NCBI GenBank assembly: GCA_002753665.1
Contig: PEAP01000025.1
Span: 1-33,035, forward strand
DNA: 33,035 nucleotides
Origin: Magnetococcales bacterium DC0425bin3
GTDB lineage: Bacteria; Pseudomonadota; Magnetococcia; Magnetococcales; DC0425bin3
Reading direction: 5' to 3'
Shown: positions 15,292 through 26,030 of the stretch, one piece after another
Layout: every line of letters starts with the position of its first letter
How positions within the stretch are numbered: position 1 is the first letter of the stretch
The notes under the pieces: model-generated
What the model was told of the DNA's origin: nothing
Seen by the model: only the letters and a program-made list of their open reading frames with translations
Databases searched by the model: none
Translations under genes and position numbers: made by a program

Positions 15292-16219
15292 CAACATCTA
15301 CTGGATGGCCCGCTACGTCGAGCGGGCGGAAAACATCGCCCGACTCCTGGACGTGGTGCTGCGCAACGACATGCTCTTTCCCGTCGGCGATGCCTGCACG
15401 GCGGGGCGGGACCATTGGCGGGCGCCGCTGCTGATGACCGGGACCCTGGACGATTTCAATCAACGCTACGGCGAGCTGAGTTCCGGCCGGGTGACCGCCT
15501 ACATGATCCTGGACAAGGACAATCCGGCCAGCATCAAGACCGCCATCGGCCGGGCCCGGGAAAACGCCCGGGCCACCCGCTACATCCTGACCACCGACCT
15601 CTGGGAGAGCCTCAACCAGACCTGGCTGCCGCTGTCGAACCTGGACTATCCGGCCCTGAAGAAACAGGGGGTGGAGGAAACCCTCGAATGGGTGCGGGAT
15701 CGTTCCCATCTGTTCCGGGGCACCCTCTACAGTTCCATGCGTCGCGGCGACGGCTTCTACTTCGCCCGACTGGGCAATTTCGTGGAGCGGGCCGACAACA
15801 CCGCCCGGCTGCTGCTGGCCATGATTCCCTCCCTCACCTGCCGCGACCTCGGGGTCCTGGGGGGCGGGGTGGATTTCTACCGGGCCGGGGTGCTGCTCCA
15901 CGCCTTGAGCGCCTTCAAGGGCTACCGGGAGATCTTTTCCAGCCGCATGGAGACGGTCTCCATCATGGAACTGCTGGTGTCCCGACCGGACATGCCCCAA
16001 TCCCTGATGTTCTGCCTCAACGAGATCGTCACCCTGCTGGACCGGCTCAACAGCCGCGGCCAGGCCCGGGAGAACGCCCGTCATCTGCGCTATCGGCTGG
16101 AGACGGTCAACATCCCCGACCTGATGCGCATCGGCATGGTGGGCTTCCTGGAGGCCTTCGCCCGAGAGATTGCGGCGATCGCCAACGGCATTCAATCCGA
16201 CTTCATGTTGACGCCATGA
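15272..16219 (+). CDS. Alpha-E domain protein
   Basis: A 315-residue, mostly alpha-helical protein of the alpha-E (DUF403) family. The opening [28 protein letters not shown] and the repeated [22 protein letters not shown] are characteristic. No catalytic motif is known. In many bacteria it is always next to the circularly permuted ATP-grasp protein, and is sometimes fused to it, so a complex is likely. The start overlaps the ATP-grasp gene by 20 bases and the stop overlaps the transglutaminase start (ATGA), indicating tight coupling. Confidence 0.88.
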   Translation: [315 protein letters not shown]

Positions 16220-17040
16220 GACTCCATGTCACGCACGAAACCCGGTACCATCTGAACGACCCGGCCCGCCGGTCCATCCAGATCCTGCGTCTCACGCCGC
16301 GTCTCGACCGCTGCCAGCGCACCCTCGACTGGCAGATCACCGGCCCGGACCGCCTGACCGCCTGGGTCGATGGCTTCGGCAACCGCGCCCACCTGGCGGA
16401 CAACGGCCCCCACGGCCGGCTGCTGATCCGGGTGGAGGGGGTGGTGGAAACCACCGACACCGTGGGCATCCTGCCCCTGGAGGATGGCCTGCCGCCGCGC
16501 ATGTTCCTGCGGCCCACGCCCCTGACCCAGGTGGACGACGCCCTTCGCGCCTTCGCCGCGCCCTTCGTGGCCGCCCGCAAGCAGGACGGCAGCCTGGCGG
16601 CCCTGCATGCCCTCATGAACGCCGTGGCCGACAAGGTGGTCCATACCCGGGAAAGCACCGCCGTGGACCATACCGCCGCCCAGGCCCTGGCCGGTGGGGC
16701 CGGCGTCTGTCAGGATCAGGCCCATGTCTTCATCGCCGCCGCCCGGCTGCTGGAGGTCCCCTGTCGTTACGTTTCCGGATACCTCTTCGGCCAGGAGTCG
16801 ACGGCCATGGCCAGCCATGCCTGGGCCGAGGCCTTTCTGGAAGATCTGGGCTGGGTCAGCTTCGATCCCGCCAACCGCCAGTCAGCCACCGAGGCCTATA
16901 TCCGCCTGGCCGTGGGGCTCGACTATCAATCGGCCTGCCCCATCCGGGGCCAGCGCACCGGCGGGGGCGAGGAAAGCCTGGAAGTGACCGTGACCGTTCA
17001 GGTCCAACACCCGGGCCAGAGCCAAAGCCAGGCCCAGTAG
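16216..17040 (+). CDS. Transglutaminase-like cysteine protease
   Basis: A 274-residue protein. The N-terminal part (MRLHVTHETRYHLNDPAR onward) is the bacterial transglutaminase N region. The catalytic triad is visible as Cys in GGAGVCQDQAH, His in MASHAWAEAFL and Asp in GWVSFDPANRQ. There is no signal peptide, so it acts in the cytoplasm, perhaps as a peptidase or amide-bond enzyme on the product of the ATP-grasp protein. The ATG overlaps the alpha-E stop by four bases, and the Anbu gene follows after 18 bases. The C-terminal tail QVQHPGQSQSQAQ is low-complexity and probably disordered. Confidence 0.9.
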   Translation: MRLHVTHETRYHLNDPARRSIQILRLTPRLDRCQRTLDWQITGPDRLTAWVDGFGNRAHLADNGPHGRLLIRVEGVVETTDTVGILPLEDGLPPRMFLRPTPLTQVDDALRAFAAPFVAARKQDGSLAALHALMNAVADKVVHTRESTAVDHTAAQALAGGAGVCQDQAHVFIAAARLLEVPCRYVSGYLFGQESTAMASHAWAEAFLEDLGWVSFDPANRQSATEAYIRLAVGLDYQSACPIRGQRTGGGEESLEVTVTVQVQHPGQSQSQAQ

Positions 17041-17058
17041 GCGAACAACGGGGATCTC

Positions 17059-17790
17059 ATGAGTTACTGCCTGGGAATGCGCCTGGATGAAGGGCTGATC
17101 TTCCTGTCCGACTCCCGCACCAACGCCGGCGTGGACAGCGTGGCCCGCTTCCGGAAATGCTTCGTCTACGAAAGGCCCCACGAGCGGGTCATCGTCATCC
17201 TCACCGCCGGCAACCTGGCGGTGACCCAGGCCGTCATCGGCCTGCTGGAAGAATCCCTGGAGGCCGATGAACCCGAGAGCAACATCATGACCACCCCCAG
17301 TCTGTACGAGGCGGCCCGGCTGGTGGGACGGGCGGTGCGGACCATCCACGACCAGGACGGCGAAGCCATGCGCAAGCATGGCGCCGACTTCAACGCCTCC
17401 TTCATCATGGGCGGACAGATCAAAGGCCGGCGCATGCGGCTGTTCCAGATCTATTCCGCCGGCAACTTCATCGAGGCCTCCGAGGAGACCCCCTATTTCC
17501 AGATCGGCGAAACCAAGTACGGCAAACCGATCCTGCAACGGGTGGTCACCGCCCGCACCCCCCTCAACCAGGCGGTGAAATGCGCCCTGGTATCCTTCGA
17601 CTCCACCATCCGCAGCAACCTGTCGGTGGGAGCGCCCCTGGATCTGGTGGTCTGCCCGGTGGACAGCCAGACCGTCGCCCTGCGGCGCTGGATCCAGGAA
17701 GACGACCCCTACTTCCGCCATCTGCGCAAAAAATGGGGCGAGGGTCTGACCACCCTCTTCCAGAACCTGCCGGATTCCTGGGAGGAGTGA
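17059..17790 (+). CDS. anbu: Anbu, proteasome-type peptidase, with a serine at the nucleophile position
   Basis: A 243-residue Ntn-hydrolase of the Anbu family (bacterial relatives of HslV and proteasome beta subunits). The N terminus MSYCLGMRLDEGLIFLSDSRTNAGVD lacks a propeptide. After Met removal the first residue is Ser, not the usual Thr; Asp17 (in SDSRTNAG) and Lys32 (FRKC) occupy the other expected positions in mature numbering. It is the last gene of ATP-grasp, alpha-E, transglutaminase, Anbu, a conserved neighbourhood known for this family. No AAA unfoldase gene is close, in line with reports of Anbu without a partner ATPase. Function remains unsettled; stress-related peptide processing is a common guess. 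Confidence 0.9.
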   Translation: MSYCLGMRLDEGLIFLSDSRTNAGVDSVARFRKCFVYERPHERVIVILTAGNLAVTQAVIGLLEESLEADEPESNIMTTPSLYEAARLVGRAVRTIHDQDGEAMRKHGADFNASFIMGGQIKGRRMRLFQIYSAGNFIEASEETPYFQIGETKYGKPILQRVVTARTPLNQAVKCALVSFDSTIRSNLSVGAPLDLVVCPVDSQTVALRRWIQEDDPYFRHLRKKWGEGLTTLFQNLPDSWEE

Positions 17791-17810
17791 GTCTTGAGAA
17801 TCCACTGGGT

Positions 17811-18413
17811 ATGAGCGCCAAACCCATCTACCGGCCGCCCTACACAATCACCCAGGAAATCCTGAACCGGGTCGCCGTGATCAGCGAGGCCGTCGGGCGA
17901 CTGACCGCGTTCACCGACCCGTCCAGGGCACTACGGCTGCGCCGCGGCAACCGCATCCGTACCATTCACGGCTCGCTGGCCATCGAGGGCAACACCCTGA
18001 GCGAAGCGCAGATTACCGCAATTCTGGAGGGCAAGCGGGTGATCGCCCCGCCCCGTGAGGTACAGGAGGTGAAGAACGCTCTGGCCGCCTACGAGCGTTT
18101 CGACGTCTGGCGGCCGGAAGTGGAGCAGGATCTGCTGGATGCACATCGCATCTTGATGGCCGGCCTGATTGACGAGGCGGGCCTGTACCGATGCGGCGGC
18201 GTGGAGGTGATGGCGGGTCAGCAGCTGATTCATATGGCTCCCCCCGCACATCGGCTGCCGCAACTGATGGGAGACCTGTTCCGCTGGCTGGCGGGCACCG
18301 ACGCCCATCCGTTGATAGCCAGCTCGGTCTTTCACTACGAATTCGAGTTCATCCATCCCTTCACCGATGGCAACGGGCGCATGGGAAGGTTGTGGCAGAG
18401 CCTGATTCTGGCC
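17811..18413 (+). pseudogene. Fic family protein cut just after the catalytic motif
   Basis: From the ATG, about 200 codons match the Fic (AMPylase) family. The self-inhibitory motif S-x-x-x-E-G appears as SLAIEG (55-60), and the catalytic HPFTDGNGRMGR spans 182-193. Family homology stops at QSLIL (residue 200), where intact proteins continue for over 100 residues. Beyond this point the frame stays open through hicA and reaches the hicB stop at 19079, so the same frame could be read as a false Fic-HicB fusion. The catalytic core is nearly complete but the C-terminal helices and winged helix are missing, so activity is doubtful. It begins 20 bases after the Anbu gene. Confidence 0.7.
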
Positions 18414-18424
18414 CCACATGAAGC

Positions 18425-18453
18425 TTGCGCAGATAGATCAAATTTGATATATC
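18425..18453 (+). promoter_or_regulatory. Predicted hicAB promoter and HicB operator
   Basis: TTGCGC (18425-18430), 17 bases, TATATC (18448-18453). The spacer ends with the perfect 12-bp palindrome ATCAAATTTGAT (18437-18448), a good HicB binding site. Transcription would begin near 18460, only a few bases from the hicA ATG at 18463, and no ribosome binding site is present, so the message may be leaderless. Confidence 0.45.
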
Positions 18454-18462
18454 TTGATCGTC

Positions 18463-18648
18463 ATGAACGGACAAGAGGTCATTGCCAAATTGAAAGACTC
18501 CGGCTGGAAGCTGGATCGCATCTCCGGCAGCCACCATGTCATGGTAAAGGACGGCGTTGCGGTTCCTGTCCCCGTCCATGGCAAGCGCGACCTCGGCCAT
18601 GGCTTGTTGGCCGCCATTCGACGCCAAACTGGCGTTCCTCTGCAGTGA
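18463..18648 (+). CDS. hicA: HicA toxin (mRNA interferase)
   Basis: A 61-residue double-stranded-RNA-binding-like toxin. It begins MNGQEVIAKLKDSGWKLDRISGSHHVM; the conserved catalytic His lies in the GSHH motif, followed by VPVPVHGKRDLGHGLLAAIRRQTG. HicA cleaves mRNA and is neutralised by HicB. It looks complete for the family. An in-frame TTG three codons earlier overlaps the predicted promoter. hicB follows after 14 bases. The pair lies where the Fic coding homology breaks off. Confidence 0.88.
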   Translation: MNGQEVIAKLKDSGWKLDRISGSHHVMVKDGVAVPVPVHGKRDLGHGLLAAIRRQTGVPLQ

Positions 18649-18662
18649 CGGAAAGGACGCAC

Positions 18663-19079
18663 ATGGATATACGCTACCCCATGATCCTGGAGCCTCAAGA
18701 CCCGAAGGGATTCTTTGTCAGATTCGCAGACCTGGACGATACCTTTACCGAAGGGGAGACGGAAGAAGAGGCGCTGTTCAATGCTGCCGAGGTCTTGTCC
18801 GGCATGCTGGAATGGCGGATCGATCACGACCTGCCGATTCCGGAGCCGTCCCCCGCCGTGGCCGGCGCCCATTATGTGGCCCCGGACGCCAGGATTCAGG
18901 CCGCCCTGCTGATGCGCCGAATGAGAGGAAATCGCCCTCTGTCCGAAATCGCCCGGGCCATGGGAACTTCATGGCCCTCTGCCAAACGGTTGGAAGATGT
19001 CCGGCATTGGCCGACCTTGAAGCAACTCGAAAAGGCCGCCGCCGTTCTTGGTCATCGGTTGATCATTTCATTTGAGTGA
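18663..19079 (+). CDS. hicB: HicB antitoxin
   Basis: A 138-residue antitoxin. The N-terminal part, MDIRYPMILEPQDPKGFFVRFADL with TFTEGETEEEALFNAAEVL, is the RNase-H-like HicB fold that binds HicA. The C-terminal part, LLMRRMRGNRPLSEIARAMGTSWPSAKRLEDV, is a helix-turn-helix that should bind the palindrome upstream of hicA. The ATG follows GGAAAGGA. It shares its frame with the upstream Fic fragment without an intervening stop, but the internal start, ribosome site and intact hicA in another frame argue for a separate gene. Confidence 0.9.
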   Translation: MDIRYPMILEPQDPKGFFVRFADLDDTFTEGETEEEALFNAAEVLSGMLEWRIDHDLPIPEPSPAVAGAHYVAPDARIQAALLMRRMRGNRPLSEIARAMGTSWPSAKRLEDVRHWPTLKQLEKAAAVLGHRLIISFE

Positions 19080-19148
19080 TACCCTCAGCCTACCATTTCT
19101 GTTGCAACTCCGACCCGGGCAGGCTAGCCTACATTACCATGATATTGA

Positions 19149-19373
19149 GTTGGTATTAAGGGACAGGTCACCATTCCCAAACCTGTGCGCGACCGATTGG
19201 GGATCGTACCCGGCAGCAAGGCTTCCTTCACCATGGATGCGGATGGCCGCGTCATCCTGCGCAAGGACGCGGGAACGGATCGCCAGCCCAGTCGGTTCGA
19301 TGCCTTGCTGGGATGCGCCGGTCCGGGGCCGAGTACCGACGAGATCATGGCCCTGACCCGCGGGGAGGACTGA
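19149..19373 (+). pseudogene. AbrB/VapB-type antitoxin with damaged start
   Basis: The frame encodes GIKGQVTIPKPVRDRLGIVPGSKASF, a clear AbrB/SpoVT swapped-hairpin domain, followed by a C-terminal toxin-binding tail ending MALTRGED. A stop (TGA 19146-19148) precedes this frame, and no ATG, GTG or TTG lies before the core; the first candidate, GTG at 19185, would remove KGQVTIPK. An ATG at 19139 in another frame followed by ILS suggests a one-base indel cut off the original start. An ATT start at 19155 cannot be excluded. Confidence 0.6.
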
Positions 19374-19451
19374 GTGACCCTGGTGGACACCAACGTGCTG
19401 CTGGATCTGGTGACGGCCGATCCGGTTTGGGCGCAATGGTCGAACGGGTGA
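19374..19451 (+). pseudogene. Remnant of a VapC-type PIN toxin
   Basis: Directly after the antitoxin stop, a GTG opens a 25-residue frame, MTLVDTNVLLDLVTADPVWAQWSNG. The DTNVLLDL segment holds the first catalytic Asp of PIN ribonucleases, and WAQWS matches the usual next helix. A normal VapC is about 130 residues, so most of the toxin is missing. The remnant ends 21 bases before the convergent leuA stop, so the deletion boundary lies beside leuA. Confidence 0.6.
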
Positions 19452-19472
19452 AGCGACGCCGGCCCCAGTCCC

Positions 19473-21011
19473 TCACACCGCCGTCTTGTCCCGCCCGTTG
19501 CGGCGCGCCAGCTTGTTGAGGCCGTTGACGAAGGCCTTGGCCGAGGCGGCGATCACGTCGTAATCGATCCCCTGCCCCTGCACCCGGCGGCCGTCCAGCT
19601 CCAGGCGCACGGTCACCTCGGCCTGGGAGTCGATGCCGCCGGTCACCGCGCTCACCTGGTAGAGGGTGAGGGTGGCCTGGCTGGCCTCGGGTACGATCTG
19701 CTTCACCGCGTTGAACACCGACTCCACCGAGCCCTGGGCCCAACTGGCGCCCTTGTGCAGTTCGCCATCGATTTTCATCTCCACCGCCGCCATGGGGATG
19801 TCGGCGCTGCCGGACGCAACGTGGAACCGCTCCAGAACGTAGCGATAGTCCTGACGGACCACCGCCTCGTCCACCAGGGCTTCCAGATCCTCGTCGATCA
19901 ACTCCCGCTTCTTGTCGGCCAGCTCCTTGAAGCGCTGGAAGGCCTGATCCAACTGCTCCGGGGTCAGGTCATGGCCCAGTTGGCTCAACCGCTCCTTGAA
20001 GGCATGCCGGCCGGACAGCTTGCCCAGCACCATGCGGTTGGTGTTGAGGCCCACCGACTCCGGGGTCATGATCTCGTAGGTGCAGGCGTTCTTCAGCATG
20101 CCATCCTGGTGGATGCCCGACTCGTGGGCAAAGGCGTTGGCGCCGACGATGGCCTTGTTGGGCTGCACCGGAAAACCGGTGATGGTGGACACCAGCCGGG
20201 AGGTGCGCATGATCTCGGTGGTCTCGACACCGGTGGTGACCGGCAGGATGTCCCGCCGGGTGCGCAGGGCCATCACCACTTCTTCCAGGGCGGCATTGCC
20301 GGCCCGTTCCCCCAGGCCGTTGATGGTGCATTCCACCTGGCGGGCGCCGTTGGCCACGGCGGCCAGGCTGTTGGCCACCGCCAGGCCCAGATCGTTGTGG
20401 CAATGCACCGAGATCACGGCCTTGTGGATGTTGGGCACCCGCTCCATCAGGGTATGGATCCGCGCCCCGAACTCGTGGGGCAGGGTGTAGCCCACCGTGT
20501 CGGGAATATTGATCGTGGCGGCGCCGGCGTCGATCACCGCCGCGACGATGCGGCAGAGAAAATCCAGCTCGCTGCGCCCGGCGTCCTCGGCGGACCACTC
20601 CACGTTGGTGGTATGGCTGCGGGCATGGCGCACCGCCGCCACCGCCGCCTCCAGCACCTGGTCCGGATTCATGTCCAGCTTGTGCTTCATATGAATCGGG
20701 CTGGTGGCGATGAAGGTATGGATGCGGGGATCCGCCGCGCCCCGCAACGCTTCCCAGGCCCGGTCGATATCCCCCCGCTTGGCGCGGCACAGCCCGGCCA
20801 CGCTGCAGTCGCGGATGGTGTCCGCCACCAGCTTCACGCCCTGGAAATCCCCCGGCGAGCTGATGGGGAACCCCGCCTCGATCACATCCACCCGCAGGCG
20901 TTCCAACTGCTTGGCGATGCGGAGTTTTTCCTCCATGTTCATGGAGGCGCCCGGGGACTGTTCACCGTCCCGCAGGGTGGTGTCGAAGATGATGACGCGG
21001 TTGTTGTCCAT
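19473..21011 (-). CDS. leuA: 2-isopropylmalate synthase
   Basis: A 512-residue enzyme making 2-isopropylmalate from 2-oxoisovalerate and acetyl-CoA, the first step of leucine synthesis. It opens VIIFDTTLRDGEQSPGASM (catalytic Arg and Asp of the HMGL-like barrel) and carries ISVHCHNDLGLAVANSLAAV (metal-binding HxH), NGLGERAGNAALEEVVMAL and HESGIHQDGMLKN. The C-terminal regulatory domain (from about 390) is complete, so leucine feedback is expected. The ATG follows AAGGA six bases upstream. It is the last gene of the ilvB-ilvH-ilvC-psd-pssA-leuA set, 15 bases after pssA. Confidence 0.96.
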   Translation of the reverse strand: MDNNRVIIFDTTLRDGEQSPGASMNMEEKLRIAKQLERLRVDVIEAGFPISSPGDFQGVKLVADTIRDCSVAGLCRAKRGDIDRAWEALRGAADPRIHTFIATSPIHMKHKLDMNPDQVLEAAVAAVRHARSHTTNVEWSAEDAGRSELDFLCRIVAAVIDAGAATINIPDTVGYTLPHEFGARIHTLMERVPNIHKAVISVHCHNDLGLAVANSLAAVANGARQVECTINGLGERAGNAALEEVVMALRTRRDILPVTTGVETTEIMRTSRLVSTITGFPVQPNKAIVGANAFAHESGIHQDGMLKNACTYEIMTPESVGLNTNRMVLGKLSGRHAFKERLSQLGHDLTPEQLDQAFQRFKELADKKRELIDEDLEALVDEAVVRQDYRYVLERFHVASGSADIPMAAVEMKIDGELHKGASWAQGSVESVFNAVKQIVPEASQATLTLYQVSAVTGGIDSQAEVTVRLELDGRRVQGQGIDYDVIAASAKAFVNGLNKLARRNGRDKTAV

Positions 21012-21026
21012 GACATCCTTGTCCTG

Positions 21027-21833
21027 TCAGACTGTGAGATCTTCCACCTCGTCCTGCTCCACTTCCTTGCCCTCGGCCAGCAGTTGCCGATACTCCCGAT
21101 GGCTGTGGAACACGGAAAACAGATACACCATGCCGACCAGAAACAGCGTCCCGGCCATCTCCACGGTCAGCACGCTGATGAACAGCACCACCAGCACCAG
21201 AAACAGGAACGGCCGCTGGCGATGCCAGGTCATGTCCTTGAGACTGCGAAAACGCAGGGTGCTGACCATGAGGATGGCCAGGATATACATGAGAATCAGC
21301 GGCCACCAATCGATCAGCCCCCGCGGTCCACCCGGATGGTGGCCGGGCTGGAGTCCCAGATCCAGGAAGAACAGCAGGGTCGCCACCGCCACCCCCGCCG
21401 CCGCCGGGATGGGCAGGCCCTGGAAGTAGCGCTTGCTGATCCGCTCGTCCTGCACATAATGCTGGACGTTGAATCGGGCCAGACGCAGGGCGCCGCAGAC
21501 GGTGAACAGAAAGGCCGCGGCCATCCCCAACCGCTTGAACGGCCCCAAGGCCCACTGGTGGATCAGAATGGCCGGCGCGATGCCGAAGGACAGGAAATCC
21601 GCCAGGCTGTCGTATTCCTTGCCGAAGGCCGAAACCCCGCCGGTGGCCCGGGCCACCCGGCCGTCCAGGGCGTCGAAGATCCCCGCCACCACGATGGCCA
21701 GCGCCCCCTTCTCCCAATGGCCGTCGAAGGCGGCCATGATGGCGTAGAAGCCGAAGAACAGCCCGCCGGTGGTCAGCAGGTTGGGCAGGATGTAGACCCG
21801 CTTCCTGGGCCGCTGTTCGCCGTTGGCGCTCAC
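21027..21833 (-). CDS. pssA: CDP-diacylglycerol-serine O-phosphatidyltransferase
   Basis: A 268-residue integral membrane enzyme making phosphatidylserine from CDP-diacylglycerol and serine. The CDP-alcohol phosphotransferase motif is intact as DALDGRVARATGGVSAFGKEYDSLADFLSFG (about 53-83; pattern DG-x2-AR-x8-G-x3-D-x3-D). About seven membrane segments are evident. The start is GTG, overlapping the psd stop (GTGA), so translation is coupled and the two sequential enzymes of phosphatidylethanolamine synthesis are made together. The tail EGKEVEQDEVEDLTV is acidic. Confidence 0.94.
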   Translation of the reverse strand: MSANGEQRPRKRVYILPNLLTTGGLFFGFYAIMAAFDGHWEKGALAIVVAGIFDALDGRVARATGGVSAFGKEYDSLADFLSFGIAPAILIHQWALGPFKRLGMAAAFLFTVCGALRLARFNVQHYVQDERISKRYFQGLPIPAAAGVAVATLLFFLDLGLQPGHHPGGPRGLIDWWPLILMYILAILMVSTLRFRSLKDMTWHRQRPFLFLVLVVLFISVLTVEMAGTLFLVGMVYLFSVFHSHREYRQLLAEGKEVEQDEVEDLTV

Positions 21834-22477
21834 GATACCGGCTCCAGACGGGCCACCACGGTGGTGCCGGCCACGGTGCGGTCACCAATGGTCAGGGGAA
21901 TATCCGCTGCCAGCGGCAGATAGAGGTCCACCCGGGAGCCGAAGCGGATCAGACCGAACCGCTCCCCGCGCTGCCACCGGGACCCCTCCGTCGCCCGGCA
22001 GACGATGCGCCGGGCCACCAGCCCGGCCACCTGGACCAGGGTGATCCGATGGCCGTCAGGGGTTTCCAGCAGCAGCTCCATGCGTTCGTTTTCCACCGAG
22101 GCCTTGTCCAGGGCGGCATTGAGGAAGCGCCCCGGATGATAGGCTGCCGCGGTCACCCGGGCCGCCAGGGGCATGCGGTTGACATGGACATTGAACACGT
22201 TCATGAAAATCGACAGCTTGGTGGCCGGCAGGCCCGAAAGGGGAGCGGTTGCGCCGCGGTCCAGGGCCACCACCACCCCGTCGGCCGGGGCGGCGAGTTC
22301 TCCGGGCCCCTGGGGAATGGGACGCTCCGGATCGCGGAAGAACCACACGCACCAAGCGGTGAGGAGCCATGGGGGAACGTCTCCCACCACGCTGGGGCAG
22401 ACCCAGGTGACCACCGCGGCGACGGCGGCAAAAGCGATGATGAACGGCCAACCTTCCTTGGCAACGGGACTGCGCAC
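21830..22477 (-). CDS. psd: Phosphatidylserine decarboxylase (short, archaeal/type II-like)
   Basis: A 215-residue proenzyme that converts phosphatidylserine to phosphatidylethanolamine. Hydrophobic segments near the N terminus should seat it in the inner membrane. Visible motifs are WFFRDPERPIP, APADGVV, SIFMNVFNVHVNRMP, and the self-cleavage site FGLIRFGSRVDLYLP, where Gly-Ser yields the pyruvoyl group. The GTG at 22477 is preferred because AGGAGG sits five bases upstream; the GTG two codons earlier abuts the ribosome site. The gene directly overlaps pssA. A strong hairpin lies between it and ilvC. Confidence 0.93.
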   Translation of the reverse strand: MRSPVAKEGWPFIIAFAAVAAVVTWVCPSVVGDVPPWLLTAWCVWFFRDPERPIPQGPGELAAPADGVVVALDRGATAPLSGLPATKLSIFMNVFNVHVNRMPLAARVTAAAYHPGRFLNAALDKASVENERMELLLETPDGHRITLVQVAGLVARRIVCRATEGSRWQRGERFGLIRFGSRVDLYLPLAADIPLTIGDRTVAGTTVVARLEPVS

Positions 22478-22547
22478 GGCCACCTCCTGGGGCGCGGTCG
22501 CACCTTCCCGGCGGGAATGGGCCCGCGCCCGGCCCGTTTGAATGAAT

Positions 22548-22589
22548 CCCCCTGGAAGATCCTGTGCGGCCTGGGGATCTTCCAGGGGG
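22548..22589. terminator. Strong hairpin between ilvC and psd
   Basis: A 15-bp perfect inverted repeat: CCCCCTGGAAGATCC (22548-22562) and its complement (22575-22589) around a 12-base loop. It starts 12 bases after the ilvC stop. There is no T run on the minus strand, so it may be a processing or partial-termination element that sets the ratio of ilv to psd-pssA-leuA message. Confidence 0.55.
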
Positions 22590-22600
22590 GCATTGTTCTC

Positions 22601-25854
<3,254 letters not shown>

Positions 25855-25898
25855 GCTTTTTTCTCCAGATTCGGGTTTCCCCCGCCGGTCGGGGGTCC

Positions 25899-25930
25899 CC
25901 CCGCGTTCCGGACCCATCCGGAACGCGGGG
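25899..25930. promoter_or_regulatory. Hairpin in the ilvB leader
   Basis: A 13-bp perfect stem, CCCCGCGTTCCGG (25899-25911) with its complement (25918-25930), and a six-base loop. On the minus strand it is followed by CCCCCGACCGGCGGGGG, which can fold into a second, smaller hairpin. Neither ends in a T run. It could pause or attenuate transcription into ilvB; no leader peptide rich in Val, Leu or Ile codons is evident. Confidence 0.45.
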
Positions 25931-25937
25931 AAACGGC

Positions 25938-25967
25938 GCAGTATGGACTTTCCGGTGTGAAAGTCAA
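25938..25967 (-). promoter_or_regulatory. Predicted ilvB promoter
   Basis: On the minus strand TTGACT (25967-25962), an 18-base spacer and TACTGC (25943-25938), upstream of the leader hairpin. It suggests that ilvB has its own promoter rather than depending on gltA. Confidence 0.35.
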
Positions 25968-26030
25968 CGGGGATGGTGACAGATTCATGGCCGGCGCCGG
26001 CCACGGCTCATCGGGCCACAGGCAAAAGGA

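Noticed and set aside
17811-19079. A single 422-residue Fic-HicB fusion protein
   Set aside because: The middle part is the wrong frame of a complete hicA, and hicB has its own ribosome site and start.
19755-21923. Plus-strand open frame of 722 codons opposite leuA and pssA
   Set aside because: No recognisable domain, His/Gln-rich, and it lies opposite two confidently assigned genes.
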